This document shows, piece by piece, positions 52,501 through 60,241 of a DNA stretch of 64,000 nt (position 1 is the stretch's first letter; the number at the start of each line of letters is the position of its first letter). A model generated the notes under the pieces. That model saw nothing but the letters and a program-made list of their open reading frames with translations. It ran no database searches and was not told the origin of the DNA. Source of the stretch: Rhabdobacter roseus (GTDB taxonomy: Bacteria; Bacteroidota; Bacteroidia; Cytophagales; Spirosomataceae). The stretch lies in assembly GCF_014202275.1 (NCBI RefSeq), contig NZ_JACHGF010000009.1:124001-188000 (forward strand). The letters run 5' to 3'. The position numbers and the translations under genes were made by a program.

Positions 52501-52662
52501 TCACTGACCCTGGAGCCGCTGGGTGGTGAAGAAATGACGCTCCCGGCCAGCCAGATCAAAAGTATGCAGGCGCAAGAAACCTCCCTGATGCCCGAGCGCT
52601 TGCTCGACGGCCTCTCCGACCAGCAAATCCGGGATCTTTTTTCGTACATCATGAAGCGGTAA
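49585..52662 (+). CDS. Membrane-anchored beta-propeller dehydrogenase with C-terminal cytochrome c
   Basis: This lipoprotein of 1025 residues has its lipobox in GVLAC (C21). Residues about 70-480 form a beta-propeller like those of PVC-type membrane-bound dehydrogenases (EVSFDHRGRLWVVQYHQYPYP, LRWGPDGWLYGAQG, VGPDGAVYLADWYDSRLTH). Residues about 480-870 are HEAT repeats (LLGHPNKWFRQQALVQLG). The cytochrome c domain has its heme site C906-GS-C909-H910, then GPDLTGYDRSNLNYLL. It probably oxidises a sugar or derived alcohol in the periplasm and passes electrons through its own heme. Confidence 0.9.
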   Translation: MTSKALKLAVLIGLQLGVLACLTARKNSTTTSPLDQVAGNEGVARYMKTFEGRGALADDSEPTAPAEALAKFRYPDDLALDLVLAEPAVRQPVEVSFDHRGRLWVVQYHQYPYPQGLKVVSMDNHLRAKFDKVPAPPPGATKGADKITIFEDTNGDGTFDKTTDAITGLNIATSVILGRNKVWVLNPPYLLAYPDPNGDGLPDGQPEVHLEGFGLEDTHAVANSLRWGPDGWLYGAQGSTTTATIQSAVSKNVHFLGQAIWRYHPDSRVFEIFAEGGGNTFYIEIDDKGRLYSGDNGLSRGQYYKQGGYYTKNIDKHGPHTNPYALGILPNMALEGDRKRFTHAWVKYQGGTLPARYQDAMLALNPLHSYLQLTRLQPTGSTFSTLDEARILETTDHWFRPVDLKVGPDGAVYLADWYDSRLTHIDPRDTWHKASGRIYRLRARDGQPAPKFDLSTYSSEQLVALLGHPNKWFRQQALVQLGNRKDKSLVASLQSTLRADTSQLALEALWALHLSGGFDDATATVALAHANPYVRMWAVRLLGDAHQVPPALSTQLTQLATTEPHPEVRSQLAATAKRLPGPDALPLLKNLIKYHDDAADRDIPLQLWWALEAKAESDREAVLALFEDPTFWERKVVSGTILERLMQRYLMAGGPANVASCTRLLTLAPSAGYAKVLLAGLQKGLRGAEATALPAELLQALRPYQAELREESLALALRQAQPDALPQALALIADSTTEERERLSYVRILGEINQPAAVPTLLSVVESTHSTAPLRQAALRALQRYEATDIGLRVLAAYPDKLRVDQDVQAAALALFASRTTWARQLVQQLESTPPPMSRDEVPTSTIRQLQLLNDPTLHEAIQRLWPQARLATSAEKTERIAQIGTLIQAGTGDAQAGQTVFTNRCGSCHRLFDQGGTIGPDLTGYDRSNLNYLLFNTIDPSADIREGYVNYLITTQDGRTLFGKMKARTGTSLTLEPLGGEEMTLPASQIKSMQAQETSLMPERLLDGLSDQQIRDLFSYIMKR

Positions 52663-52689
52663 AGTACCTCTCGCCAGGGGGTACTTTAC
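52659..52689 (+). terminator. Hairpin overlapping a stop codon
   Basis: GTAAAGTACC (52659-52668) pairs with GGTACTTTAC (52680-52689). The stop codon of the preceding gene lies within the left arm. Its stem again consists of the GTAC motif in inverted orientation. Confidence 0.5.
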
Positions 52690-52776
52690 CAGAGGTACTT
52701 TGTATAAAAACTTCCTTCCTACCTGGCGCTACGCAGGTACTTTCTGCCGGGTAGTGAGGGTAGCGCCGCGCTTATT

Positions 52777-52806
52777 TTGCCTTTTAGGAAAAGAACGATA
52801 CTTTTG
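52777..52806 (+). promoter_or_regulatory. Predicted promoter of the DUF1593 gene
   Basis: TTG at 52777-52779 and TACTTTTG at 52799-52806 with a 19-bp spacer match the Bacteroidota -33/-7 consensus well. The ATG follows at 52860. Confidence 0.65.
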
Positions 52807-52859
52807 GTACCGTTGCTTCCCACAGTGGCAGCAAACCCATTTTATCCTCACTTTCTGGC

Positions 52860-54215
52860 ATGAAAACCTCCTTCTACGTACTTCTTTTCTTACTGGCGGG
52901 CTTCCTCTCAGCCCGTGCCCAAAGCAAGCCCTCGGTCATCGTGTTGACCGACATCGGCGGCGACAGCGACGACGAGCAGAGCCTGGTCCGGTTTCTGCTC
53001 TACGCCGATCAGTTTGATGTAAAAGCCCTTTGTGCCACGAGCCGCCTGGGACACGGGCACGACACCAAGCCGGAGATCATCCAGAAGCAGGTGGAGGCGT
53101 ACCGGCAGGTATACCCCAACCTGAAGCTTCACTCCGCCGGGTACCCTACACCCGACTACCTCGCTTCGATCATAAAGAACGGCCAGGGCGACCCTACCGC
53201 CTTCGGAGAAGGCCATGACACCGAAGCCTCCGACTACCTGATTCAGGTTATAGACCAGGCTCCGGCGGATAGCCCGGTACACGTGGTCATCTGGGGTGGG
53301 CAGCGCGAACTGGCGCAGGCCCTGTGGAAAGTACAGAAGACGCGCTCGAAAGAAGAAGTAGCTTGTTTTTGCTGTAAAATCCAGGTCCATGCCATCGGCG
53401 ATCAGGACAAATACCGCGACTGGATTCTGACCCATTTCAAAGAGATCAAGTACCTGGCCAACGGGTTTATTTTTCCGGGGAATTTCGGCTTGCGCGAAGT
53501 GGCGGTGTTTCGGGGCATGTACATGACCGGGGACCTCAGCCGGCAAAGCAGCGCCTGGGTTAAGGAGCATATTCACGGGCACGGGGCCCTGAGCGACTGC
53601 TACCAACTGAACGGCCACGGTACCGACGGCATGAAAGAAGGGGATACGCCTTCGTACCTCAACCTCATCACCAACGGGCTCCACTTTCCTTACATGCCGG
53701 AGTGGGGCGGCTGGGGCGGGAGGTTCCGGCGGCTGAGTGGTCATTTGTTTATCGACGCGCAGGATTTCCTGGAAGGTACCCTCAACGAGCGACACACCGT
53801 GGCGCGGTGGCGGCCCGCCTTCCAAAATGACTTCCGGGCCCGCGTGGCCTGGTGCGTGGAGCCCTACGCCAAGGCCAACCACAATCCGAAGGTAATGGTC
53901 AACGGCTCCGCTTTGGCGACTCCCCTGGTGGTCCCGGCTCAACCGGGCGACAAGCTTTCTTTCGACGCTTCGGGTACTTCGGACCCGGATCGCGACCGGC
54001 TCACGTATCATTGGTTTGTGTATAACGAGATAAGCGGCGGAATGACTAGCTTGCGGATGAGACGTACCTACGGCGGCAAAAAAGTTACTTTCCAGGTACC
54101 GGAGGCGGTTCCGGGTGGCGTGATCCATCTTATTCTGGAAGTCAGCGACAACGGTACCCCCTCGCTCACTTCTTACCGGCGGTTCGTGATTGACTTAAAC
54201 CCAAGGATACAGTAA
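52860..54215 (+). CDS. DUF1593 nucleoside hydrolase-like exported protein
   Basis: This 451-residue protein has a signal peptide (MKTSFYVLLFLLAGFLSARA). The mature start SVIVLTDIGGDSDDEQSLVRFLLYAD has the calcium-binding aspartate cluster of inosine-uridine nucleoside hydrolases, and VHVVIWGGQRELAQAL continues the fold (PF07632). The last 110 residues form an immunoglobulin-like sandwich (LSFDASGTSDPDRDRLTYHWF). Family members are associated with glycan degradation in Bacteroidota, but reactions are poorly defined. It has its own good promoter. Confidence 0.9.
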   Translation: MKTSFYVLLFLLAGFLSARAQSKPSVIVLTDIGGDSDDEQSLVRFLLYADQFDVKALCATSRLGHGHDTKPEIIQKQVEAYRQVYPNLKLHSAGYPTPDYLASIIKNGQGDPTAFGEGHDTEASDYLIQVIDQAPADSPVHVVIWGGQRELAQALWKVQKTRSKEEVACFCCKIQVHAIGDQDKYRDWILTHFKEIKYLANGFIFPGNFGLREVAVFRGMYMTGDLSRQSSAWVKEHIHGHGALSDCYQLNGHGTDGMKEGDTPSYLNLITNGLHFPYMPEWGGWGGRFRRLSGHLFIDAQDFLEGTLNERHTVARWRPAFQNDFRARVAWCVEPYAKANHNPKVMVNGSALATPLVVPAQPGDKLSFDASGTSDPDRDRLTYHWFVYNEISGGMTSLRMRRTYGGKKVTFQVPEAVPGGVIHLILEVSDNGTPSLTSYRRFVIDLNPRIQ

Positions 54216-54629
54216 GCCCCGCTAACCCCGATTTCCAATCGGCGGTTGCATCACTCCGCGTTTGTAACGCCGGGAGGCGCTCCTCCCCGCGTGGAGACGC
54301 CCCGCGTGGAAACGCCCCGCGTGGAAACGCCCCGCGTGGAAACGCCCCGCGTGGAAACGCCCCGCGTGGAAACGCCCCGCGTGGAAACGCCGGGTATCAA
54401 CACGCCCAACAAAAAGCATTTTATCACAAAGTACCCCCTCCTTCACCCTTAAACAACACAGCCACATCCCCAGAATTCACCAGAAAATAAAATTGTTTGT
54501 GCGGATAATTAAAAAAAAGATCGTCTTAGACTAAGTAAGTACCTGCTTTTTTAGACTCCTGTTAATAGGAAGTACCTAAGCTATACGGTCAACGATCCAA
54601 ACCCAGCAAAACGACCCCGTCGCCGCCGC
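54216..54629. other. 414-bp intergenic region with a minisatellite
   Basis: The first third holds the 15-bp tandem array (54285-54389). The rest is AT-rich (around 54480-54540) with few GTAC motifs, and presumably contains the promoter of the next gene. Frames through the array on both strands are artefacts of its 15-bp period. Confidence 0.6.
54285..54389. repeat. Seven-copy 15-bp tandem array
   Basis: The unit CCCCGCGTGGAAACG occurs seven times without spacing; the first copy differs by one base (gagacg). Each unit carries GCGT-ggaa-ACGC, a short stem-loop, and a C-rich spacer. It could encode PRVET (+) or RFHAG (-) repeats, but no gene is supported. It is too short-spaced to be CRISPR. 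Confidence 0.95.
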
Positions 54630-56975
54630 ATGAATCCCCGACTCCGACCCCTACTTGGCCTCCTGTTGGTAGGGTTAAGCTTGATGGCCACCATCCGCTA
54701 CCGGCCCGACCGGATCGAGCGTCCGCGCGAGGTATGGGCATTCCGGTCGGTGCTCGACCTGCGGCCGCGCATGCTCACGTTGGCGCTGGATTCGGCTTGC
54801 TACGTGGCCTACGACCTGCAACACTGCCGCCTCTACAAAGTATGGAAAGGCGGCGTGGCGCTGGAAGGTACCGTCTACAACAGCAAGAAAGAGATTCAGC
54901 CCAGCTCCTGGGGCGCGGCCTACTTTACCGACAGCCTCCAAACCTACCAGTGGACCGCCGAGCGAAACGGCCAAAACGTTTTCTCAAAAATTATACATAA
55001 AGGGTACTTTTTCAAAAACAACCAAATCTACCTCCAGTACGCCCTGGTGCTCAGCAGCGGTGATACGCTCTACGTGGAAGAACGGCCTGAATTTGTCCAG
55101 GACAAAAAAGGAAGGCCGGGCCTCGCCAGGCCGGGCCTCGAAAGGCTCTTCAAAACCAGCCAGGTACCCGCCGGGGTGCAGGTTTCATTAAAAACCCCCG
55201 GCGTTACCATTGCTTTGCTTTCTAACCAAAGTACCCGGCACGTTACCTACTACGCTCCCTTACCCGCTCAGTACCCGCCCGTGGCCCGCAAGGTATACGC
55301 GCACCAGGGCCAGTACCTGATGGAAAACAGCGACTGCCTCACCTGCCACGAGCTCGACCAGCAGGCCGTGGGGCCGTCGTTCCAGCAGGTGGCCCTGCGC
55401 TACGCCAACGACAAAAAGGCGCCCAGGTACCTGGCCGGGAAAATCCGGGCAGGCGGTACCGGAGCCTGGGGCAACGGCCTCATGAACCCGCACCCGCAGT
55501 TTTCCGACGCCGAGCTAAGTACCCTCGTGGACTATATTTTTACGTTAAAACCCAAAGAAAAAAAGGCCGAGAAAAAGGAAGAAAATACCCTCAAGCGCCC
55601 CCCACGCCCGGTGAAACCCGGCTACGGCGCGGCGCTGACGAGCGTACACCCGAGCTTCACGCTCAGCACGCTGCACCGGCCCGACTTTCTGCCCAAGGTA
55701 GGTAGTATGGCCTTCCGGCCCGACGGCCGCCTGCTCGTCGCCACCTGGGACCCGGACGGTAGTTTGTACCTGCTCAGCGGCCTGGAAAGCGGCGACAGCA
55801 GCCAGATCCGCGTGAAGCGCATCGCCACCGGCCTGGCCGAGCCGTTGGGTATGGAAGTGGTAGACGGTCAGATTTACGTACTGCAAAAGCAAGAACTCAC
55901 GCACCTCATCGACCACGACGGCGACGAGGTCATCGACGAGTACCGGTCTGTATGTAGCAGCTGGGGCGTCAGCAACGACTTCCACGAGTTTGCCTTCGGG
56001 TTGGTGTATCAAGAGGGGTACTTTTACGCCACGCTCTCGATGGCCATGCGGCTTTTGCCCCACCAAAAGCAACTCCCCGACCGCGGCCGCACCCTCAAAA
56101 TCGACCCCCGCACGGGTACTTTCGAGTCGGTCAACTACGGCCTGCGCACGCCCAACGGCCTGGGACTGGGACCAGACGGGGCCCTTTTTATCACCGACAA
56201 CCAGGGCCAGTGGCTACCCGCCAACAAGCTCATCCACGTGAAGCCCGGCGAGTACCACGGCATGGGTTGGGCGCTGCTCGATTCCCTCCAAAAACCCACG
56301 ATGGCGCTACCGGCCTTGTGGCTACCCGAAAACGAAATCGGGAATTCGCCCTCGGAGATTGTCCTCATCCCCGACGGCCCCTACCGGGGGCAGCTCCTGC
56401 ACGGCGACGTGACGCACGGCGGCATCAAGCGCGATTTCCTCGAAAAAATCAACGGTGAGTACCAGGGCGCGGTGTTCCGGTTCAGTCAGGGCTTCGAGGC
56501 GGGCGTAAACCGGCTGCGCTGGGGCCCCGACGGCGCGCTGTACGTGGGGCAGGTAGGCATGACCGGCGGCGGCTGGAGCTGGAACGAAAAGCTGTACGGT
56601 TTGCAAAAAATAAAGTATAACGGCCAAAGTACCTTCGAAATGCTGGCCGTGCGGGCCCGCCCGCGGGGCTTCGAGATCGAGTTCACCGAGCCGCTCCCGG
56701 CGGGGTTCCAGGTACCTACCGCTGACGTTACGGTGCAGCAGTGGTGGTACCTGCCCACCGAAAAGTACGGCGGCCCGAAGATGGATCTGGAGGAATTGGC
56801 AATAAAAAAATGGACGCTCTCCGAAGACCGCCGGAAGCTGTACCTGGAGATACCCGGCCTGAAAAAAGAGCGCGTGGTGTACCTGCGCCTACCCGACGAC
56901 CTGACAAGTACCCTCGGGCACCGGCTGTGGTCGTCGGAAACCTGGTATACGCTCAATCATATTCCGGAGAACTAA
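54630..56975 (+). CDS. Cytochrome c and beta-propeller fusion protein
   Basis: This protein of 781 residues has an N-terminal membrane/signal segment. A 200-residue domain of unknown type precedes a cytochrome c domain (about 220-310) with heme site C236-LT-C239-H240 and GPSFQQVALRY. A linker rich in Lys/Glu/Pro then leads to a beta-propeller (about 345-640: FRPDGRLLVATWDPDGSLYLL, DHDGDEVIDEY, LGPDGALFITDNQGQW, LRWGPDGALYVGQVGM). A C-terminal beta domain follows. The domain order is the reverse of the protein at 49585. It is probably a periplasmic sugar dehydrogenase or electron-transfer protein. Two near-identical 15-bp units lie at 55113-55142. Confidence 0.87.
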   Translation: MNPRLRPLLGLLLVGLSLMATIRYRPDRIERPREVWAFRSVLDLRPRMLTLALDSACYVAYDLQHCRLYKVWKGGVALEGTVYNSKKEIQPSSWGAAYFTDSLQTYQWTAERNGQNVFSKIIHKGYFFKNNQIYLQYALVLSSGDTLYVEERPEFVQDKKGRPGLARPGLERLFKTSQVPAGVQVSLKTPGVTIALLSNQSTRHVTYYAPLPAQYPPVARKVYAHQGQYLMENSDCLTCHELDQQAVGPSFQQVALRYANDKKAPRYLAGKIRAGGTGAWGNGLMNPHPQFSDAELSTLVDYIFTLKPKEKKAEKKEENTLKRPPRPVKPGYGAALTSVHPSFTLSTLHRPDFLPKVGSMAFRPDGRLLVATWDPDGSLYLLSGLESGDSSQIRVKRIATGLAEPLGMEVVDGQIYVLQKQELTHLIDHDGDEVIDEYRSVCSSWGVSNDFHEFAFGLVYQEGYFYATLSMAMRLLPHQKQLPDRGRTLKIDPRTGTFESVNYGLRTPNGLGLGPDGALFITDNQGQWLPANKLIHVKPGEYHGMGWALLDSLQKPTMALPALWLPENEIGNSPSEIVLIPDGPYRGQLLHGDVTHGGIKRDFLEKINGEYQGAVFRFSQGFEAGVNRLRWGPDGALYVGQVGMTGGGWSWNEKLYGLQKIKYNGQSTFEMLAVRARPRGFEIEFTEPLPAGFQVPTADVTVQQWWYLPTEKYGGPKMDLEELAIKKWTLSEDRRKLYLEIPGLKKERVVYLRLPDDLTSTLGHRLWSSETWYTLNHIPEN
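55113..55142. repeat. In-frame 15-bp duplication in the cytochrome gene
   Basis: aggccgggcctcgcc is followed directly by aggccgggcctcgaa (13 of 15 identical), encoding RPGLA-RPGLE. Each unit holds the 11-bp palindrome AGGCC-g-GGCCT plus a 4-nt spacer, the same design as the other 15-bp repeats but with a different stem sequence. Confidence 0.8.
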
Positions 56976-57029
56976 CGCTTGCGTAGGTACCTGACCGCTC
57001 CTAAACCTGACTATTTTAACCTCTTTACT

Positions 57030-58448
57030 ATGCCTGATCAAACCAACCTCCTGAATACGCCCCGGCGGGAATTTATCAAAAGCAGCGGCGCGCTGCTGGC
57101 CCTGGGCCTGGCTGGGTTCCCGGATCTTTCTTCGGAAAGTACCTCCCGAAGGAAGCCCATTACCATCCGGATCAAAAACGTGGCCTCCAACTTTGAGCGG
57201 GAGCCGCTGACGCCCTACCGCTTCAAGGGCAGCGCCATCACCGACAGCTGGCAAACGGCCGCGCTGCTGCAGTCGGAGAGTGGAACCCACAAGATCGGGA
57301 TTGCCACGCAGGGGGTACTTTGGTCCGACTCCAGCGTCTTTGCGGCGCATTCCGAAAGCGCCGGCAACGCCCTCATGTACGCCATGAGCGAGCGGGCGCT
57401 GCAACTTATGAAGGGTACTTCCTTCACCGACCCGGTGGAGCTCCTGGACCGCCTGCTGCCAGAGGTACTTGACTACGGCAAGAAAATCACGCGCAATCCT
57501 AACCTGCGCAAGACCTTCGCCCTCAACGCGCTGGTGTGCGTCGACAACGCCGCCTGGCTGCTGTACGCCCACGAAAACAAGCTCACCCGCCTGGACGACA
57601 TGCTCCCGGCCGCCTACCGGCCCGGCCTTTCGCACCGGCACGAGAAGGTAGCGAGCATTCCGTCGTTCAGCGTAGGTACCTCGGCCGAGCGCATCAAGCA
57701 GGCCGCCGACGAAGGGTACTTTATCATGAAATTGAAAACCGGCTCGGCGGGTACCCAAAAGGAAATGATCGAGAAGGACATCGCCTTCCTCACCGCCGTG
57801 CACAAGGCCATTGGCCACTACGAAACGCCCTATACCCAAAACGGCAAAATTCCCTACTACTTCGACGCCAACGGCCGCTACGAGCACAAAGATACCCTGA
57901 TGCGCTTCCTGGACCACGCCAAGAAGATCGGGGCCTTTGATCAGATTGCCGTCATCGAGGAGCCCTTCGACGAATCCAACGAAACCTACGTGGGCGACCT
58001 GGGCGTGCGCGTGGCCGCCGACGAAAGCGCCCATACCGTCGAGGATGCCGCCGTCAAGATCGAGCAGGGGTACTCGGCCATTGCCGTGAAGGCCATCGCC
58101 AAAACCCTGAGCATGACCATGAAGATCACGCAGCTGGCCTACGAGAAAAAAGTACCCTGCTTCTGCGCCGACCTAACCGTAAACCCCATCCTGGTAGACT
58201 GGAACAAGGCCGTGGCGGCGCGGCTGCCGCCTTTTCCGGGCATGACGGTGGGCCTCCAGGAAACCAACGGCCACCAGTACTTCAAAAACTGGAATACCAT
58301 GATGAGCTACCACCCCCGCGCCCACGGCAGCTGGACCAAAACCCAAAAGGGCGTGTACGTGACGGATAAGTCTTTTTACGAGCAAAGCGGGGGGATTCTG
58401 GAGCCCTCGGCGCATTACGAAAAAATGTTTGAAGCCCACCTCGACTAG
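57030..58448 (+). CDS. Tat-exported enolase-superfamily (mandelate racemase/muconate lactonizing-type) protein
   Basis: This protein of 472 residues starts at ATG 57030 with a Tat motif (TPRREFIKSSGALLALGLAGFP). The superfamily's metal and base residues are recognisable: YFIMKLKTG (K-x-K base), YYFDANGRY (metal Asp), VIEEPFDES (metal Glu), VAADESAH (metal Asp) and SAIAVKAIAKT. Such enzymes abstract a proton next to a carboxylate; many dehydrate or epimerise sugar acids. The oxidases encoded just upstream could produce a sugar acid, which makes a pathway link plausible but unproven. The gap to the preceding gene is 54 bp. Confidence 0.88.
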   Translation: MPDQTNLLNTPRREFIKSSGALLALGLAGFPDLSSESTSRRKPITIRIKNVASNFEREPLTPYRFKGSAITDSWQTAALLQSESGTHKIGIATQGVLWSDSSVFAAHSESAGNALMYAMSERALQLMKGTSFTDPVELLDRLLPEVLDYGKKITRNPNLRKTFALNALVCVDNAAWLLYAHENKLTRLDDMLPAAYRPGLSHRHEKVASIPSFSVGTSAERIKQAADEGYFIMKLKTGSAGTQKEMIEKDIAFLTAVHKAIGHYETPYTQNGKIPYYFDANGRYEHKDTLMRFLDHAKKIGAFDQIAVIEEPFDESNETYVGDLGVRVAADESAHTVEDAAVKIEQGYSAIAVKAIAKTLSMTMKITQLAYEKKVPCFCADLTVNPILVDWNKAVAARLPPFPGMTVGLQETNGHQYFKNWNTMMSYHPRAHGSWTKTQKGVYVTDKSFYEQSGGILEPSAHYEKMFEAHLD

Positions 58449-58489
58449 CCAAGTACCTTTTGAATTACCTAGCCCTTGCATTCTTTACG

Positions 58490-60172
58490 ATGAACCGACT
58501 TTCTTCTTTTTGTCAAGTACCCCCTGGCCCATCCAGGTACCTGGCAGCGGCGCGACTCCTGTGCCTCGTGGCGTTTCTAAGTACTTCCGCTTTCGGCCAA
58601 ACGCCCCAGTGGATGAAGTTTGAAAAAACGTTTACCAGCCAAAAAAACTACGAGAACGTACTCTACGAAGTCAATTCCTTTACGGTAACGTTTAAGTCGC
58701 CCACGGGTCGGGAGCAAGCCATCCACGGTTTCTGGGACGGCGGCACCACCTGGAAGGTACGCTTCGCGCCCGACGAAGTAGGTACCTGGAGCTACACCAC
58801 GCGCTGCTCCGACTCCCTCAACACGGGCCTGCACGGCCAGCGGGGTACTTTCGCCTGCACGGCCCCCAGCAGTCGCCACGCTATTTTTACCAAGGGGAGC
58901 ATCATCCGGCCCAAGGCCAGCTACTACCTGAGCCACGCCGACGGCACGCCGTTCTTTTACGCGGCTTGCACGGCCTGGAACGGTCCGCTCAAATCCACCG
59001 ACGAGGAGTGGAGTACCTACCTCAAAGACCGCGCCGCCAACCACTACAACGTTATCCAGTTTGCGGCAACGCAGTGGCGCGGCTGCGACAAAAACAGCCT
59101 GGGCCAGGTGGCCTTCACCGGCAGCGGGCGCATCGCGCTCAACCCGGATTTTTTCCAACATCTGGACAAAAAAATAGATGAGATAAACGCCCACGGCCTC
59201 ATTGCGGCTCCCGTGCTGCTCTGGGCGCTACCGGCGGTGCAGGGCCGGGAGCTGAGCCCCGGCTACTACCTCCCCGACGACGAGGCCATCTTGCTGGCCA
59301 AGTACCTGGTAGCCCGCTACGGCGGCCACCAGGTGATCTGGATTCTGGGTGGTGACGCCGAGTACCTGCAGGGCTACGAAATGCGCTGGAAGAAGATCGG
59401 CCGGGCGGTGTTTGGTAAGCCACATCCGGGCGTCACCTCCCTGCACCCGCACGGCCGCTCCTGGATTGGCAAGGAGTACGGCCAGGAAGACTGGCTTGAC
59501 ATCGTGGGCTACCAAACCGGCCACAACAATAGCCCTTCTACCGCCACCTGGATCACCAGCGGCCCCGTGGCTTCTGAGTGGGCGCAAATTCCGCCCAAGG
59601 TATTTATCAACATGGAGCCCTGCTACGAAGACATCACCCCGGCCATCAACGCGCCGCAGGTACGCAACGCCAGCTACTGGAGCGTTTTTTCTACGCCCGT
59701 GGCGGGGATTGCCTACGGTGCCAACGGCATCTGGCCCTGGCTGCGGCCCGGCGAGGAAATCCTGAACCACCGCAAGCCCCACATCCTGCGCCCCTGGGAC
59801 GAGAGCATCAAACTACCCGGCAGCGTGCAGGTGGGGTACCTGGCGGATTTCATGAACAAGTACCCCTGGTGGACCCTCAAGCCCGCGCCGGAGCTACTGG
59901 CCGAACAACCCGGCACCGCCAAGTCGCCGCAGTACATTTCGGTAGTTCGCTCGGATGATCAAAAACTGCTACTGGCGTACGTACCCGGTGCCGAGGACGC
60001 GCCCAAGGCCACCGTACGACTCCATAACGGAAGTACTTATACGTACACCGGACAGTGGTTCGATCCCGCCACCAACAAAACCACCGACGCCAAGCTCCAG
60101 ACCCAAGCGGGCATCCTGGAAGCCACGCCCACCGGCCAGGGCGACCGGATTTTGATTTTAACCAGAAAATAA
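58490..60172 (+). CDS. DUF5060/DUF4038 glycoside hydrolase-like protein
   Basis: This exported protein of 560 residues starts at ATG 58490. The N-terminal DUF5060 sandwich is seen in FTVTFKSPTGREQAIHGFWDGGTTWKVRFAPDEVGTWSYTT. The DUF4038 TIM barrel follows (DGTPFFYAACTAWNG, QVIWILGGDAEY, EWAQIPPKVFINMEPCYED), with acidic residues at strand ends as in GH140-type apiosidases. The final 90 residues form a putative collagen-binding-type sandwich (KTTDAKLQTQAGILEATPTGQGDRILI). It probably cleaves a glycoside in the periplasm. Linkage specificity is unknown. It is 41 bp after the enolase-superfamily gene. Confidence 0.9.
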   Translation: MNRLSSFCQVPPGPSRYLAAARLLCLVAFLSTSAFGQTPQWMKFEKTFTSQKNYENVLYEVNSFTVTFKSPTGREQAIHGFWDGGTTWKVRFAPDEVGTWSYTTRCSDSLNTGLHGQRGTFACTAPSSRHAIFTKGSIIRPKASYYLSHADGTPFFYAACTAWNGPLKSTDEEWSTYLKDRAANHYNVIQFAATQWRGCDKNSLGQVAFTGSGRIALNPDFFQHLDKKIDEINAHGLIAAPVLLWALPAVQGRELSPGYYLPDDEAILLAKYLVARYGGHQVIWILGGDAEYLQGYEMRWKKIGRAVFGKPHPGVTSLHPHGRSWIGKEYGQEDWLDIVGYQTGHNNSPSTATWITSGPVASEWAQIPPKVFINMEPCYEDITPAINAPQVRNASYWSVFSTPVAGIAYGANGIWPWLRPGEEILNHRKPHILRPWDESIKLPGSVQVGYLADFMNKYPWWTLKPAPELLAEQPGTAKSPQYISVVRSDDQKLLLAYVPGAEDAPKATVRLHNGSTYTYTGQWFDPATNKTTDAKLQTQAGILEATPTGQGDRILILTRK

Positions 60173-60241
60173 AAAAGATTGGAAGGGTACCTGACTGACC
60201 AAACGACCAGGTACCTCGACCGTATCAAAAACCAGTACCTT

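Noticed and set aside
54285-54389. CRISPR array
   Set aside because: Units are 15 bp and contiguous, without spacers, and no cas genes are present.
54246-54452. Small genes encoding PRVET (+) or RFHAG (-) pentapeptide repeats
   Set aside because: The frames stay open only because the 15-bp period avoids stops; there is no promoter, no conserved flank and no family match.
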